This document shows, piece by piece, positions 9,011 to 16,739 of a DNA stretch of 64,000 nucleotides. The DNA is from Streptomyces prunicolor NBRC 13075. GTDB taxonomy: Bacteria > Actinomycetota > Actinomycetes > Streptomycetales > Streptomycetaceae. The position numbers and the translations under genes are program-made. How positions within the stretch are numbered: the first letter of the stretch is position 1; every line of letters begins with the position of its first letter. The notes under the pieces are model-generated. The model was not told the origin of the DNA, searched no databases, and saw only the letters and a program-made list of their open reading frames with translations. The stretch covers positions 1 to 64,000 of the forward strand of contig NZ_BARF01000097.1 of the NCBI RefSeq assembly GCF_000367365.1. Direction: 5' to 3'.

Positions 9011-10210
9011 TCATCGCGCTCCCGATTGGTCAGTGACCGTCTGGAGTGCTTGCGCCAGTGCCCTCTGTAGGGCGAACTGACCCGCACCCACCAAGCCCGC
9101 ATCCGCACCCAGGCTCGCCCGCTCGATCGCCAGGTGTTCTGTGACCAGGGGGTGGCAGCCCTCGTAGAGCTGGCTGCGGACTGCCGCTACGAAGGGTTCC
9201 AGGGTGGAGAGGATGCCGCCCAGATACACGGCGTCGGGGTTGAAGAAGTTGACGTTGGCTGCCAGGACCTGGCCGAGGTAGCGGCCGGCCTGGCGGACTG
9301 CTCGGGTTGCCTCGGGGTGGGCGTCGGTGGCGAGGCGTACGACGTCTTCCGTTGATGTCACGTCCAGGCCGTGGCCGCGCAGGATGCGGACCAGGGCGGC
9401 GCCGGAGGCGACGGTTTCCAGGCAGCCGGTGTTGCCGCAGGAGCAGGGGGTGTCCTGGGCGGCCTCGACGCGGACGTGGGTGATCTCGCCCGCCGCGCCG
9501 GTGCCGCCGCGGTAGAGGCGGCCGTCGGCGATGACGCCCGCGCCGATGCCGGTGCCGACCTTGACCATGATCGACTGGCGGCGCTCGGCGGGCTGGACGG
9601 TGTGTTCGCCCACGGCCATGCAGTTGGCGTCGTTCTCGACGGCGGCCGGTACCTCGAAGCGGTCGGCGAGCCAGTCGCGGATGGGGAACTTGTTCCAGCC
9701 GGGCATCCGGGCCGGGAGCGTGACGATCCCGGAGGCGATGTCGACCGGGCCGGGGAGGGACAGGCCCACGCCCCGGAGTCGTTCGCGTCCGTGCCTGTCG
9801 GCGAGTGCGGTGAGTGTCTCGGCGAGGCCCGGGAGCGCGGCCTCGGGGCCGTCCGCCGTGGGGAAGGGCACGGTCGAGACGTCAGTGAGGCCGCCGCCGG
9901 GGAGTACGACCCCTACGTGCGCGTGCTTGCCGCCCAGCTCGGCCGCGACCGCGAAGCCGTCGCTGCCGCCCAGCCGCAGCACCTTGCGCGGTCGGCCGCC
10001 GGTGGAGGAGCGGGTGCCGTGCTCGGCGACCAGGCCCAGGGACACCAGCTGGCCCACCGCGAGGGAGATCGTCGAGGGTGCGGCGCCGAGCAGTTCCGCG
10101 AGTTCGGTGCGGGTGGCGGCCTGCCCGGAGGCGAGGAGTTCGAGGACGTGCTCGGCCAGTGAGGAGACGCCTGAGCTGCTCTTCCGGCGGTGGGCACTTT
10201 TTTCAGGCAT
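9011..10210 (-). CDS. ROK-family transcriptional repressor
   Basis: 399 aa. Residues about 15-75 form a winged helix (LAELLGAAPSTISLAVGQLVSLGLV), followed by a ROK sugar-sensing domain with the kinase-like ATP/sugar motifs (GVGLSLPGPVD, VKVGTGIGAG) and the zinc motif CSCGNTGCLE. ROK repressors release DNA when they bind a sugar. It is divergent from the ABC importer operon at 10391, with two palindromes in the 180-bp gap (10214-10226 and 10292-10326), so it probably controls that operon and itself. The ATG at 10210 is the family-consistent start, although its ribosome site is weak. Confidence 0.92.
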   Translation of the reverse strand: MPEKSAHRRKSSSGVSSLAEHVLELLASGQAATRTELAELLGAAPSTISLAVGQLVSLGLVAEHGTRSSTGGRPRKVLRLGGSDGFAVAAELGGKHAHVGVVLPGGGLTDVSTVPFPTADGPEAALPGLAETLTALADRHGRERLRGVGLSLPGPVDIASGIVTLPARMPGWNKFPIRDWLADRFEVPAAVENDANCMAVGEHTVQPAERRQSIMVKVGTGIGAGVIADGRLYRGGTGAAGEITHVRVEAAQDTPCSCGNTGCLETVASGAALVRILRGHGLDVTSTEDVVRLATDAHPEATRAVRQAGRYLGQVLAANVNFFNPDAVYLGGILSTLEPFVAAVRSQLYEGCHPLVTEHLAIERASLGADAGLVGAGQFALQRALAQALQTVTDQSGAR

Positions 10211-10213
10211 AGA

Positions 10214-10226
10214 GGAAGTTACTTCC
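10214..10226. promoter_or_regulatory. Palindrome GGAAGT-T-ACTTCC beside the ROK start
   Basis: Perfect 6-bp arms around one base, ending 4 bp upstream of the ROK repressor ATG. The position fits an autoregulatory operator or a hairpin affecting its translation. No protein binding is shown by sequence alone. Confidence 0.45.
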
Positions 10227-10291
10227 GGATCGGCGATCGAGGCGACGAGCGTAAGTCACTCCGATGCCCTCTCACCTTTTTTCAGAACAGC

Positions 10292-10326
10292 AGAAACAGG
10301 CTTTTTACAGCGGCACGCCTGTTTCT
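10292..10326. promoter_or_regulatory. 10-bp inverted repeat upstream of the ABC operon, candidate ROK operator
   Basis: AGAAACAGGC at 10292-10301 and its exact complement GCCTGTTTCT at 10317-10326, separated by 15 bp. The centres of the two arms lie 25 bp apart, between the divergent ROK repressor and the binding-protein gene, so it is the best candidate operator for this locus. Confidence 0.5.
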
Positions 10327-10390
10327 TCGACACCGGGGGCCGTTGACTGTCCTCACTCCCGCCTCCGCCCCTCTTTTTCCGAGGAGAACC

Positions 10391-12148
10391 ATGTCCCCTG
10401 TTCGCCAGAGACTCCTCGCAGGTGCCTCCCTGACCACGGCCTCGCTGCTGCTCGCGGGCTGTTCCGGGTCGAGCGGTACGTCGTCGTCCGGGTCGCACGA
10501 CTCGATCAACTACGCGCTGCCCGCGAACTTCACGCCGAACTGGATCCTCCCGATCGGCACCGCGGCCCACCTCAACAGCAACAACAACGCCATCGCGAGC
10601 ACGCTGTGGGAGCCGCTGATCGCCTACGACGGCTCGACCGGCAGCATGGGCTGGAACAAGAAGGGCTCGGTGGCGACCGCCGCCGCCTTCGCGGCCGACA
10701 ACAAGAGCGTCACGATCACCCTCGGCGACCGGCACTGGAGCGACGGGAAGCCGATCACCTCCGCCGACGTGAAGTTCTGGTTCGACCTCATCAAGGCGAA
10801 CAAGTCCCAGTGGGCGGGCTACAACCCGGGCAAGGCGCCGGACAACTGGACGGCCTTCAAGACCGTGGACGCCCGCCACTTCACGATCACCTTCGACAAG
10901 GCCTACAACCCGCAGTGGATGCTGGCCAACGAGTTGAGCCAGATCAACCCGCTCCCCCAGCATGTGTGGGACAAGGCGGGGGACGCCGAGAAGGACTGGG
11001 CGTACCTCAACAACGCCGCCAAGAACATCAGCGGTTACGCGACGAACGCCCTCTGGAAGACGGTCAGCGGCCCCTACGCCGTCAAGTCCTTCTCCACCGC
11101 CGGCAAGGTCGTCCTGACCGCCAACTCGAAGTACGACGGCGGCGAGAAGCCCGCCATCCCCACCGTGAACCTCCTCCCCTTCACCACGGCGGACGCCGAG
11201 AAGAACGCGCTGCGGTCGGGGAGCGTCGACTACGGCTACATCGAGGCGACCGACCTCGACCAGAAAGCGAGCTTCACCGCGCAGGGCTACACGGTGAAGC
11301 CGTGGTCGGGCTGGGCGATCACCTACATGCCGTACAACTTCAACAACCCTTCCATCGGTGCCGTGTTCAAGCAGCTCTATGCCCGGCAGGCCGTGCAGCG
11401 GTCGATCGACCAGGGCAGTCTGGCGAAGGTCATCTTCAACGGCACGGCGGTGCCCGGGTACGGGCCGATTCCGCAGGCGCAGAGCTCGTCGTTCCTGTCG
11501 GCCACGCAGAAGAGCAACCCGTATCCGTTCTCGACCTCGGCCGCCAAGTCCCTCCTCAGCAGCCATGGTTGGAGCGAGCAGGGCGGGGTCATGACCTGCA
11601 CCAGCCCGGGCACCGGTGCCGCGCAGTGCGGTGCGGGGGTCGCCAAGGGGACCAAGTTCCAGATGCAGGTGCTGTCGCAGTCCGGTTCGACGGTCACCGA
11701 CAACATGATGAGCGCGATCCAGTCCTCGCTCGCGAAGACCGGCATCAAGTTCTCCATCAAGACCGCGCCCGTCAACTCCGTGCTGTCGCAGACCCCGCAG
11801 TGCACGGCCTCGCAGTCGATCTGCAAGTGGCAGCTGTCCTTCTTCGGTACGGCGGGCAGTTGGTACTTCCCGGCCTTCCCGACCGGCGACTCCCTGTTCC
11901 AGTCCAAGGGCGGCGCGAACTTCGGCAACTACTCCAACGCCGATGTCGACAAGCTCATCTCCGCGTCCACGACGTCGAGTTCGACGCAGGAGATCCAGGA
12001 GTACAGCGCGGCCCTCGCCAAGGATCTGCCGGTGATCTGGCTGCCCGAGCCGGACTACCAGATCTCCGTCGTCAAGAACGGCCTCGGCGGCTTCTCGCAG
12101 GACCCGCTCGCCAACTTCCACCCGGCACAGTGGAAGTGGACCAGCTGA
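10391..12148 (+). CDS. Oligopeptide/oligosaccharide ABC importer binding lipoprotein (SBP_bac_5)
   Basis: 585 aa; the ATG at 10391 follows GAGGAG by 4 nt. A lipobox LLLAGC marks the mature N-terminus as lipid-anchored. The body is a DppA/OppA-type (cluster C) solute-binding protein: LWEPLIAYDGSTGSMGW, DRHWSDGKPITSADVKFWFDLIK, and Y-rich domain 3 segments. Cluster C proteins bind peptides, but also cello-, xylo- and other oligosaccharides. With two ROK proteins and a GH43 enzyme in the same locus, an oligosaccharide is the more likely ligand (inference). First gene of a five-gene operon; permease B starts 3 nt after its stop. Confidence 0.93.
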   Translation: MSPVRQRLLAGASLTTASLLLAGCSGSSGTSSSGSHDSINYALPANFTPNWILPIGTAAHLNSNNNAIASTLWEPLIAYDGSTGSMGWNKKGSVATAAAFAADNKSVTITLGDRHWSDGKPITSADVKFWFDLIKANKSQWAGYNPGKAPDNWTAFKTVDARHFTITFDKAYNPQWMLANELSQINPLPQHVWDKAGDAEKDWAYLNNAAKNISGYATNALWKTVSGPYAVKSFSTAGKVVLTANSKYDGGEKPAIPTVNLLPFTTADAEKNALRSGSVDYGYIEATDLDQKASFTAQGYTVKPWSGWAITYMPYNFNNPSIGAVFKQLYARQAVQRSIDQGSLAKVIFNGTAVPGYGPIPQAQSSSFLSATQKSNPYPFSTSAAKSLLSSHGWSEQGGVMTCTSPGTGAAQCGAGVAKGTKFQMQVLSQSGSTVTDNMMSAIQSSLAKTGIKFSIKTAPVNSVLSQTPQCTASQSICKWQLSFFGTAGSWYFPAFPTGDSLFQSKGGANFGNYSNADVDKLISASTTSSSTQEIQEYSAALAKDLPVIWLPEPDYQISVVKNGLGGFSQDPLANFHPAQWKWTS

Positions 12149-12151
12149 GGC

Positions 12152-13111
12152 ATGGACACCCTCCTGTATCTGACCCGGCGCATCGCCCAGGCGCTGGTCG
12201 TGATCCTCATCGTGACGGTCGTGGTGTTCGGCCTGCTGCACGCGCTGCCCGGGGGTCCCGCGCGCGGGATCCTCGGCCCGCAGGCCACGCCCCAGCAGAT
12301 CACGCTCTTCAACCACGACCAGGGGCTCGACCGGCCGCTGCCCGTCCAATACCTGTACTACCTGCGGCAGTTGCTGCACGGTGACCTCGGCACGTCGTAC
12401 ACCCTCAACGAGGCGGTGTCCCGGCTCATCGAGCAACGGCTGCCGAAAACCCTGGTGTTGACCGTGTTGTCCGCGGTTCTCGGGCTGGTGCTCGCCATTC
12501 CGTTGGGCATGTGGCAGGCCGTGCGGCGGAACAAGCCGGCCGACTATGTCATCACCACGTTGAGCTTCGTCGCGTATTCGACTCCCGTGTATTTCCTGGG
12601 ACTTGTGCTGGTGCTGGTCTTCACACAGGTGTTGCGGTGGTTTCCTTCTCAGGCGCCGCAGGGGGACACGGTGGCTCAAGTCTTCGCGGATCCGGTGGCG
12701 TTGGTGCTGCCCGTGGTGACCGGGGCGGCTTCCATGGTCGCCGTGTTCAGTCGGTATATGCGGGCCGCGACGTTGGAGAACCTGTCCGAGGACTATGTGC
12801 GGACTGCTCGGGCGGGGGGTTCTCGGCAGCGGGCGATTCTCTTCAAGCACGTGTTCCGGAACTCGTTGACGCCGGTGATTGCGATGCTGGGGTATTACGT
12901 GCCGGTGCTGTTCGGTGGGGCGTTGGTTGTTGAACAGCTGTTCAACTACCCAGGGATGGGGCTGTTGTTCTGGGGTGCGGCTCAGTCTTCGGATTACCCG
13001 GTGCTGTTGGGGTGTGTGTTGGTGATCTCCGTGGCGACTGTGGTGGGTTCGTTGCTCGCGGATGTCGTGCAGCGAGTCGTGGATCCTCGGGTCAAGGGGG
13101 GTCTGGCGTGA
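12152..13111 (+). CDS. ABC importer permease, DppB-type
   Basis: 319 aa with six predicted membrane helices. The N-terminal helix LIVTVVVFGLLHALPGG and the C-terminal EAA-like loop (NLSEDYVRTARAGGSRQRAILFKHVFRNSL) are typical of DppB/OppB permeases that form the pore with a DppC partner. It ends with a GTGA overlap into the next permease gene. The third-position GC falls towards the 3' half (many TTG/GTT codons) compared with the first third. Confidence 0.95.
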   Translation: MDTLLYLTRRIAQALVVILIVTVVVFGLLHALPGGPARGILGPQATPQQITLFNHDQGLDRPLPVQYLYYLRQLLHGDLGTSYTLNEAVSRLIEQRLPKTLVLTVLSAVLGLVLAIPLGMWQAVRRNKPADYVITTLSFVAYSTPVYFLGLVLVLVFTQVLRWFPSQAPQGDTVAQVFADPVALVLPVVTGAASMVAVFSRYMRAATLENLSEDYVRTARAGGSRQRAILFKHVFRNSLTPVIAMLGYYVPVLFGGALVVEQLFNYPGMGLLFWGAAQSSDYPVLLGCVLVISVATVVGSLLADVVQRVVDPRVKGGLA

Positions 13112-13986
13112 GTGTTCAGAGTGCGCGCCGGTGGGGGCTGGTCGCGCAGTTCCCCGCGCCCCTAAAAGCGCGCTTCGCGCGCAACAAACTCGCTGTTGCC
13201 GGACTCCTAGTAGTGGTCCTCTTCTTCCTGTTCTGCTTCGTGGGGCCCCTTCTCTACTCCACCGATCAGATCCACACCGACCTCACGCAGGTCAACCTCC
13301 ACCCCAGCGGAGCGCATTGGCTCGGTACCGATGCTGTCGGGCATGACGAGTTGGGGCGGCTCATGTACGGCGGGAAGGTCTCGTTGCTCGTCGGGCTTGC
13401 CGCCGGGGTGCTTGCCACCGTGATCGGGACTCTCTGGGGATCGATCGCCGGGTATGCGGGCGGTTGGGTCGATGCCGTGATGATGCGGGTCGTGGACGCG
13501 GGGATCGCGATTCCGGCGCTGTTCATCCTGCTGGTCGTGTCTGCCATCACCACGCCCGGTGTGCCGGGGCTGATCGTGATTCTGGGGCTGGTGTCCTGGC
13601 TCGTGCCCTCGCGGTTGGTGCGGGCGGAGACGTTGACGTTGAAGAGACGCGACTATGTGCTGACCCTGCGCGCCATCGGCGGGACCCACGGGCGGGCCAT
13701 CGCTCGGCACATCCTGCCCAACTCGGTGTCGACCATCGTCGTCGCCGCCACCTTCCAGGTCGCCGACGCGATTCTGCTCGTCGCCTATGTGTCCTATCTG
13801 GGGCTGGGAGTTCAGCCGCCGTCGACCGACTGGGGCGGCATGCTCTCGGCCGGGCTGACGGCCGCGTACTCGGGACGCTGGTGGCTGATCGTGCCGCCGG
13901 GCCTCGCGATCATCCTCGTGGTGTGCGCGTTCAACGCGATCGGCGACGGGCTGCGCGATGCCTTCGATGTGAGGGGACGGGGATGA
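13108..13986 (+). CDS. ABC importer permease, DppC-type, with a repeat-encoded N-terminus
   Basis: 292 aa from a GTG that overlaps the previous stop (GTGA). Membrane helices and the EAA loop (LTLKRRDYVLTLRAIGGTHGRAIARHI) mark it as the DppC partner; PLLYSTDQIHTDL and HWLGTDAVGHDELGRLMYGG are family landmarks. The cytoplasmic N-terminal tail is encoded by a 36-bp dispersed repeat (13131-13166), giving WGLVAQFPAPLK just before the usual ARFARNKLAVAG. The repeat keeps the frame, so the gene looks functional. Confidence 0.94.
   Translation: MSVQSARRWGLVAQFPAPLKARFARNKLAVAGLLVVVLFFLFCFVGPLLYSTDQIHTDLTQVNLHPSGAHWLGTDAVGHDELGRLMYGGKVSLLVGLAAGVLATVIGTLWGSIAGYAGGWVDAVMMRVVDAGIAIPALFILLVVSAITTPGVPGLIVILGLVSWLVPSRLVRAETLTLKRRDYVLTLRAIGGTHGRAIARHILPNSVSTIVVAATFQVADAILLVAYVSYLGLGVQPPSTDWGGMLSAGLTAAYSGRWWLIVPPGLAIILVVCAFNAIGDGLRDAFDVRGRG
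13131..13166 (+). repeat. Dispersed 36-bp GC-rich repeat, copy 2, inside a permease gene
   Basis: Identical over 36 bp to 8908-8943 but located at codons 9-20 of the DppC-type permease. It encodes part of the cytoplasmic N-terminal tail, a region tolerant of variation. Confidence 0.85.
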
Positions 13987-15653
13987 ACAGCATCCTGGAG
14001 ATAGCGAATCTGGGCGTCGTCTTTTCCACCGAGAGCGGTGATGTGCCTGCCGTGCGTGGGGTGTCGCTGCGGGTGGAGCCCGGGGAGACGCTCGCCCTCG
14101 TCGGTGAGTCCGGGTCCGGGAAGTCGACCGTGGCCCTTGCCGCGCTCGGGCTGTTGCCCGGTAACGCCCGTGCTTCCGGGGGCGTTTCGGTCGGCGGTAC
14201 GGATGTCATGGGGGCCAGTGAGGCCGAACTCGCGCGCCTGCGGGGGCGTACGGCTTCGATGGTGTTCCAGGAGCCGGCCACCGCGCTTGATCCGCTGACC
14301 CGAATCGGTAAGCAGATAGCGGAAGTTGTGCGGAATCACCGGGACGTGTCGCGGCAGGAGGCCGCCGCGGAGGCAGCCGAGTTGCTGCGTCGGGTCGGGA
14401 TTCCCGAGCCTGAACGGCGGGCCTCCGCCTTTCCGTTCCAGTTGTCCGGTGGGCAGCGGCAGCGGGTTGTCATCGCCATGGCCATCGCCAATTCGCCCGG
14501 GTTGCTGGTCGCCGATGAGCCGACCACCGCGCTGGACGTCACCGTGCAGGCCGAAATCCTCGATCTGCTGCGGGCGTTGGCCGCCGACTCCGGGACCGGC
14601 GTGCTGCTGGTCACGCACAACATGGGGGTCGTCGCCGACTTCGCCGATCGGGTCGCCGTGATGTTGGAGGGGGAGATCGTGGAGACGGGGGCGGTGGAGG
14701 ACGTGCTGTTGCGGCCCACTCATGAGTACACGCGGCGGTTGCTGGCGGCTGTGCCCCGGCTCGCCGTGACCGTGACCGGGAGCGGGGGCGGGAGCGGGAG
14801 TGTCGTGGGCGAGGAGGCCGAGGGGGCGCCCGTGGTCGAACTGCGGGATGTCTCCGTGCAGTTCGGGCGTGGGCCCCGTGCCGTGCGTGCGTTGGAGGAG
14901 GTGTCGCTCACCGTGCGGGCGGGCGAGACCGTGGGGCTCGTCGGTGAGTCCGGGTCCGGGAAGTCGACCGCCGCGCGGGTCGCTCTTGGGTTGGTCGCGC
15001 CGGAGTCGGGAGGCGTCTCGCTCTTCGGGGCCGATCTGCGCAAGGCGCGGGGGCGGGCGCGGCGGGCCCTGTTGGCAGGGGTCGGTGTGGTGTTGCAGGA
15101 TCCGGTGGCCTCGTTGGACGCGCGGATGAGTGTCGCGGAGTGTGTGGCCGAGCCGTTGCGGGTGCACCGGCGTGGGATGGGGGCCGGCGAGCGGCGGGAG
15201 CGGGTTGCCGAGGTGCTCGAACTGGTGCGGCTGCCACGGGAGTTGGCGCGGCGTGGGCCGCGTGAGCTGTCCGGTGGGCAGCGGCAGCGGGTGAGTCTGG
15301 CGCGGGCGCTGGTCCTCGAACCGCGGCTGCTGGTCGCGGACGAGCCGACGAGTGCGCTGGATGTGAGTGTGCAGCAGACGGTGCTGGAAGTGATCACCGA
15401 GTTGCAGGCGGAGCTCGGGTTCGCGTGTCTCTTCGTGTCGCACGACCTTGCCGTGGTGCAGCAGTTCGCGGGGCGTGTCGTCGTGATGCGGGGCGGACGC
15501 GTCGAGGAACAGGGGCCGACCATGAGCACGCTGCTGCACCCGGGGACCGCGTACACGCGCCGGCTCATCGCCGCCGTGCCCGTGCCCGATCCGGTGCTCC
15601 AACGGGAGCGCAGGGAGCGCCGGTTGGCGTTGGGGACGGGGGCCGGCGCGTGA
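13983..15653 (+). CDS. Fused double ATPase of the ABC importer (DppD-DppF type)
   Basis: 556 aa, ATGA overlap with the permease. Two complete nucleotide-binding domains lie in tandem: NBD1 (Walker A GESGSGKST at about 35, signature LSGGQRQR, Walker B LLVADEPTTALD, H-loop VTHNMG) and NBD2 (Walker A GESGSGKST at about 322, LSGGQRQR, LLVADEPTSALD, VSHDLA). A Gly/Ser-rich linker (about residues 263-275) joins them. Each domain ends with the oligopeptide-transporter C-terminal extension (HEYTRRLLAAVP; TAYTRRLIAAVP). Fusion of the D and F ATPases is common in actinobacteria. Confidence 0.95.
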   Translation: MNSILEIANLGVVFSTESGDVPAVRGVSLRVEPGETLALVGESGSGKSTVALAALGLLPGNARASGGVSVGGTDVMGASEAELARLRGRTASMVFQEPATALDPLTRIGKQIAEVVRNHRDVSRQEAAAEAAELLRRVGIPEPERRASAFPFQLSGGQRQRVVIAMAIANSPGLLVADEPTTALDVTVQAEILDLLRALAADSGTGVLLVTHNMGVVADFADRVAVMLEGEIVETGAVEDVLLRPTHEYTRRLLAAVPRLAVTVTGSGGGSGSVVGEEAEGAPVVELRDVSVQFGRGPRAVRALEEVSLTVRAGETVGLVGESGSGKSTAARVALGLVAPESGGVSLFGADLRKARGRARRALLAGVGVVLQDPVASLDARMSVAECVAEPLRVHRRGMGAGERRERVAEVLELVRLPRELARRGPRELSGGQRQRVSLARALVLEPRLLVADEPTSALDVSVQQTVLEVITELQAELGFACLFVSHDLAVVQQFAGRVVVMRGGRVEEQGPTMSTLLHPGTAYTRRLIAAVPVPDPVLQRERRERRLALGTGAGA

Positions 15654-16585
15654 CGGACTCTCCCGAGGTGATCGTCGGCGTCGACATCGGCGGGACGACC
15701 ACCCAGGTCGTGCTGTGCACGGACCGACTCGACGTCCTGGACCGCACGGAGGTGCCGACCCCGGCGAGCGAGGGCGGGGCGGCCATGCTCGCCGCCGCGC
15801 TCTCCGCGCTACGGCTGCTGCTGGACCGTACGCCCGCCCGGTTGCTCGGGGTCGGGGTCGGCGCGGCGGGGCTCGTGGATGTGCGGGCCGGGCGGATCCT
15901 CGTGGCCAGCGACTCCTTTCGCGACTGGGCCGGGTTCGAGGTGACGGCGACCGTCCAACAGGCCCTGGGCGTACCGGCGTTCCTCGACAACGACGTGAAC
16001 GCGTTTCTGCGCGGTGAGGTCGCCAAGGGTGCGGTCGCGGGCGAGGAGAACGTGCTCGGGATGACGCTCGGCACGGGGGTGGGTGGCGCGCTGTGGCTGG
16101 ATGGCGCCCTTTACGACGGGCCGCGCGGGGCGGCGGGCGAGATCGGGCATGTGCCCGGGTTCGGTGAACTGCCGTGTACGTGTGGGGGAAGAGGGCATCT
16201 GGAGACGCTTGCGTCGGGGCGGTCGGTCGCGGCGCGGTACAAGGAGCGGACGGGTGTGAACCGTACCGCCCGCGCGGTCGCCGAGGCGGCCCACGGCGGC
16301 GACCCGGACGCGCTCGCCGTGTACCGGGACGCGGGCCGCGGTGTCGCCCGTGCGCTGCTGATCACGGCGGGGCTGCTGGATGTCACGACGTGTGTGATCG
16401 GCGGGGGTGTCAGCCGGTCCTGGGATCTGGTCGAGTCCGCCGTACAGGAGACGTTGGCGCTGGAGCCGCCGGTGAGTGGTCATCCGGTGCGGGTGCTGCC
16501 GGCCCGGCTGGGCGGTGACGCGGTGGCGGTCGGGGCGGCGGCCCGGGCGCGGGCGGAACTCCTGATCCACACAGGAGCCTCTTAG
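15650..16585 (+). CDS. ROK-family sugar kinase
   Basis: 311 aa from a GTG with a GTGA overlap. It has the actin-fold phosphate-1 loop VGVDIGGTTTQVV, the sugar-binding/catalytic segment AFLDNDVNAFLRGE, the phosphate-2 motif TLGTGVGGALW, and the ROK zinc region CTCGGRGHLE, where the third Cys of the usual CxCGxxGC is His. No DNA-binding domain, so it is a kinase rather than a repressor. It probably phosphorylates the monosaccharide released from the imported oligosaccharide. Last gene of the importer operon. Confidence 0.9.
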   Translation: MTDSPEVIVGVDIGGTTTQVVLCTDRLDVLDRTEVPTPASEGGAAMLAAALSALRLLLDRTPARLLGVGVGAAGLVDVRAGRILVASDSFRDWAGFEVTATVQQALGVPAFLDNDVNAFLRGEVAKGAVAGEENVLGMTLGTGVGGALWLDGALYDGPRGAAGEIGHVPGFGELPCTCGGRGHLETLASGRSVAARYKERTGVNRTARAVAEAAHGGDPDALAVYRDAGRGVARALLITAGLLDVTTCVIGGGVSRSWDLVESAVQETLALEPPVSGHPVRVLPARLGGDAVAVGAAARARAELLIHTGAS

Positions 16586-16632
16586 CGGGCGCCTACGTGA
16601 ACGGTGAGAACCGGCCAAGCACGACCGTGTGA

Positions 16633-16661
16633 TTGACGCGCACGCCCCCCATCTCTACCTT
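16633..16661 (+). promoter_or_regulatory. Candidate promoter of the GH43 gene
   Basis: TTGACG (16633-16638), 17-bp spacer, TACCTT (16656-16661): a reasonable housekeeping-sigma promoter placing the transcript start near 16668, just before the palindrome at 16681. Confidence 0.45.
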
Positions 16662-16680
16662 CTGATCGACTTACCGAACC

Positions 16681-16700
16681 TCGTTCGGGATGTCGAACGA
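16681..16700. promoter_or_regulatory. Operator-like palindrome TCGTTCG-N6-CGAACGA
   Basis: Perfect 7-bp arms with a 6-bp spacer, about 20 bp downstream of the candidate promoter and 40 bp upstream of the GH43 start. A repressor bound here would block transcription. It differs from the palindromes beside the ROK gene, so a different regulator (for example LacI type) may act here. Confidence 0.5.
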
Positions 16701-16739
16701 TATGAATCAATGGGCCGCCCGTATCCCCCTGGAGAACAC

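Noticed and set aside
8951..9038. CRISPR-like array in the repeat-rich gap
   Set aside because: The units are contiguous without unique spacers, only two to three in number, and no cas genes are present.
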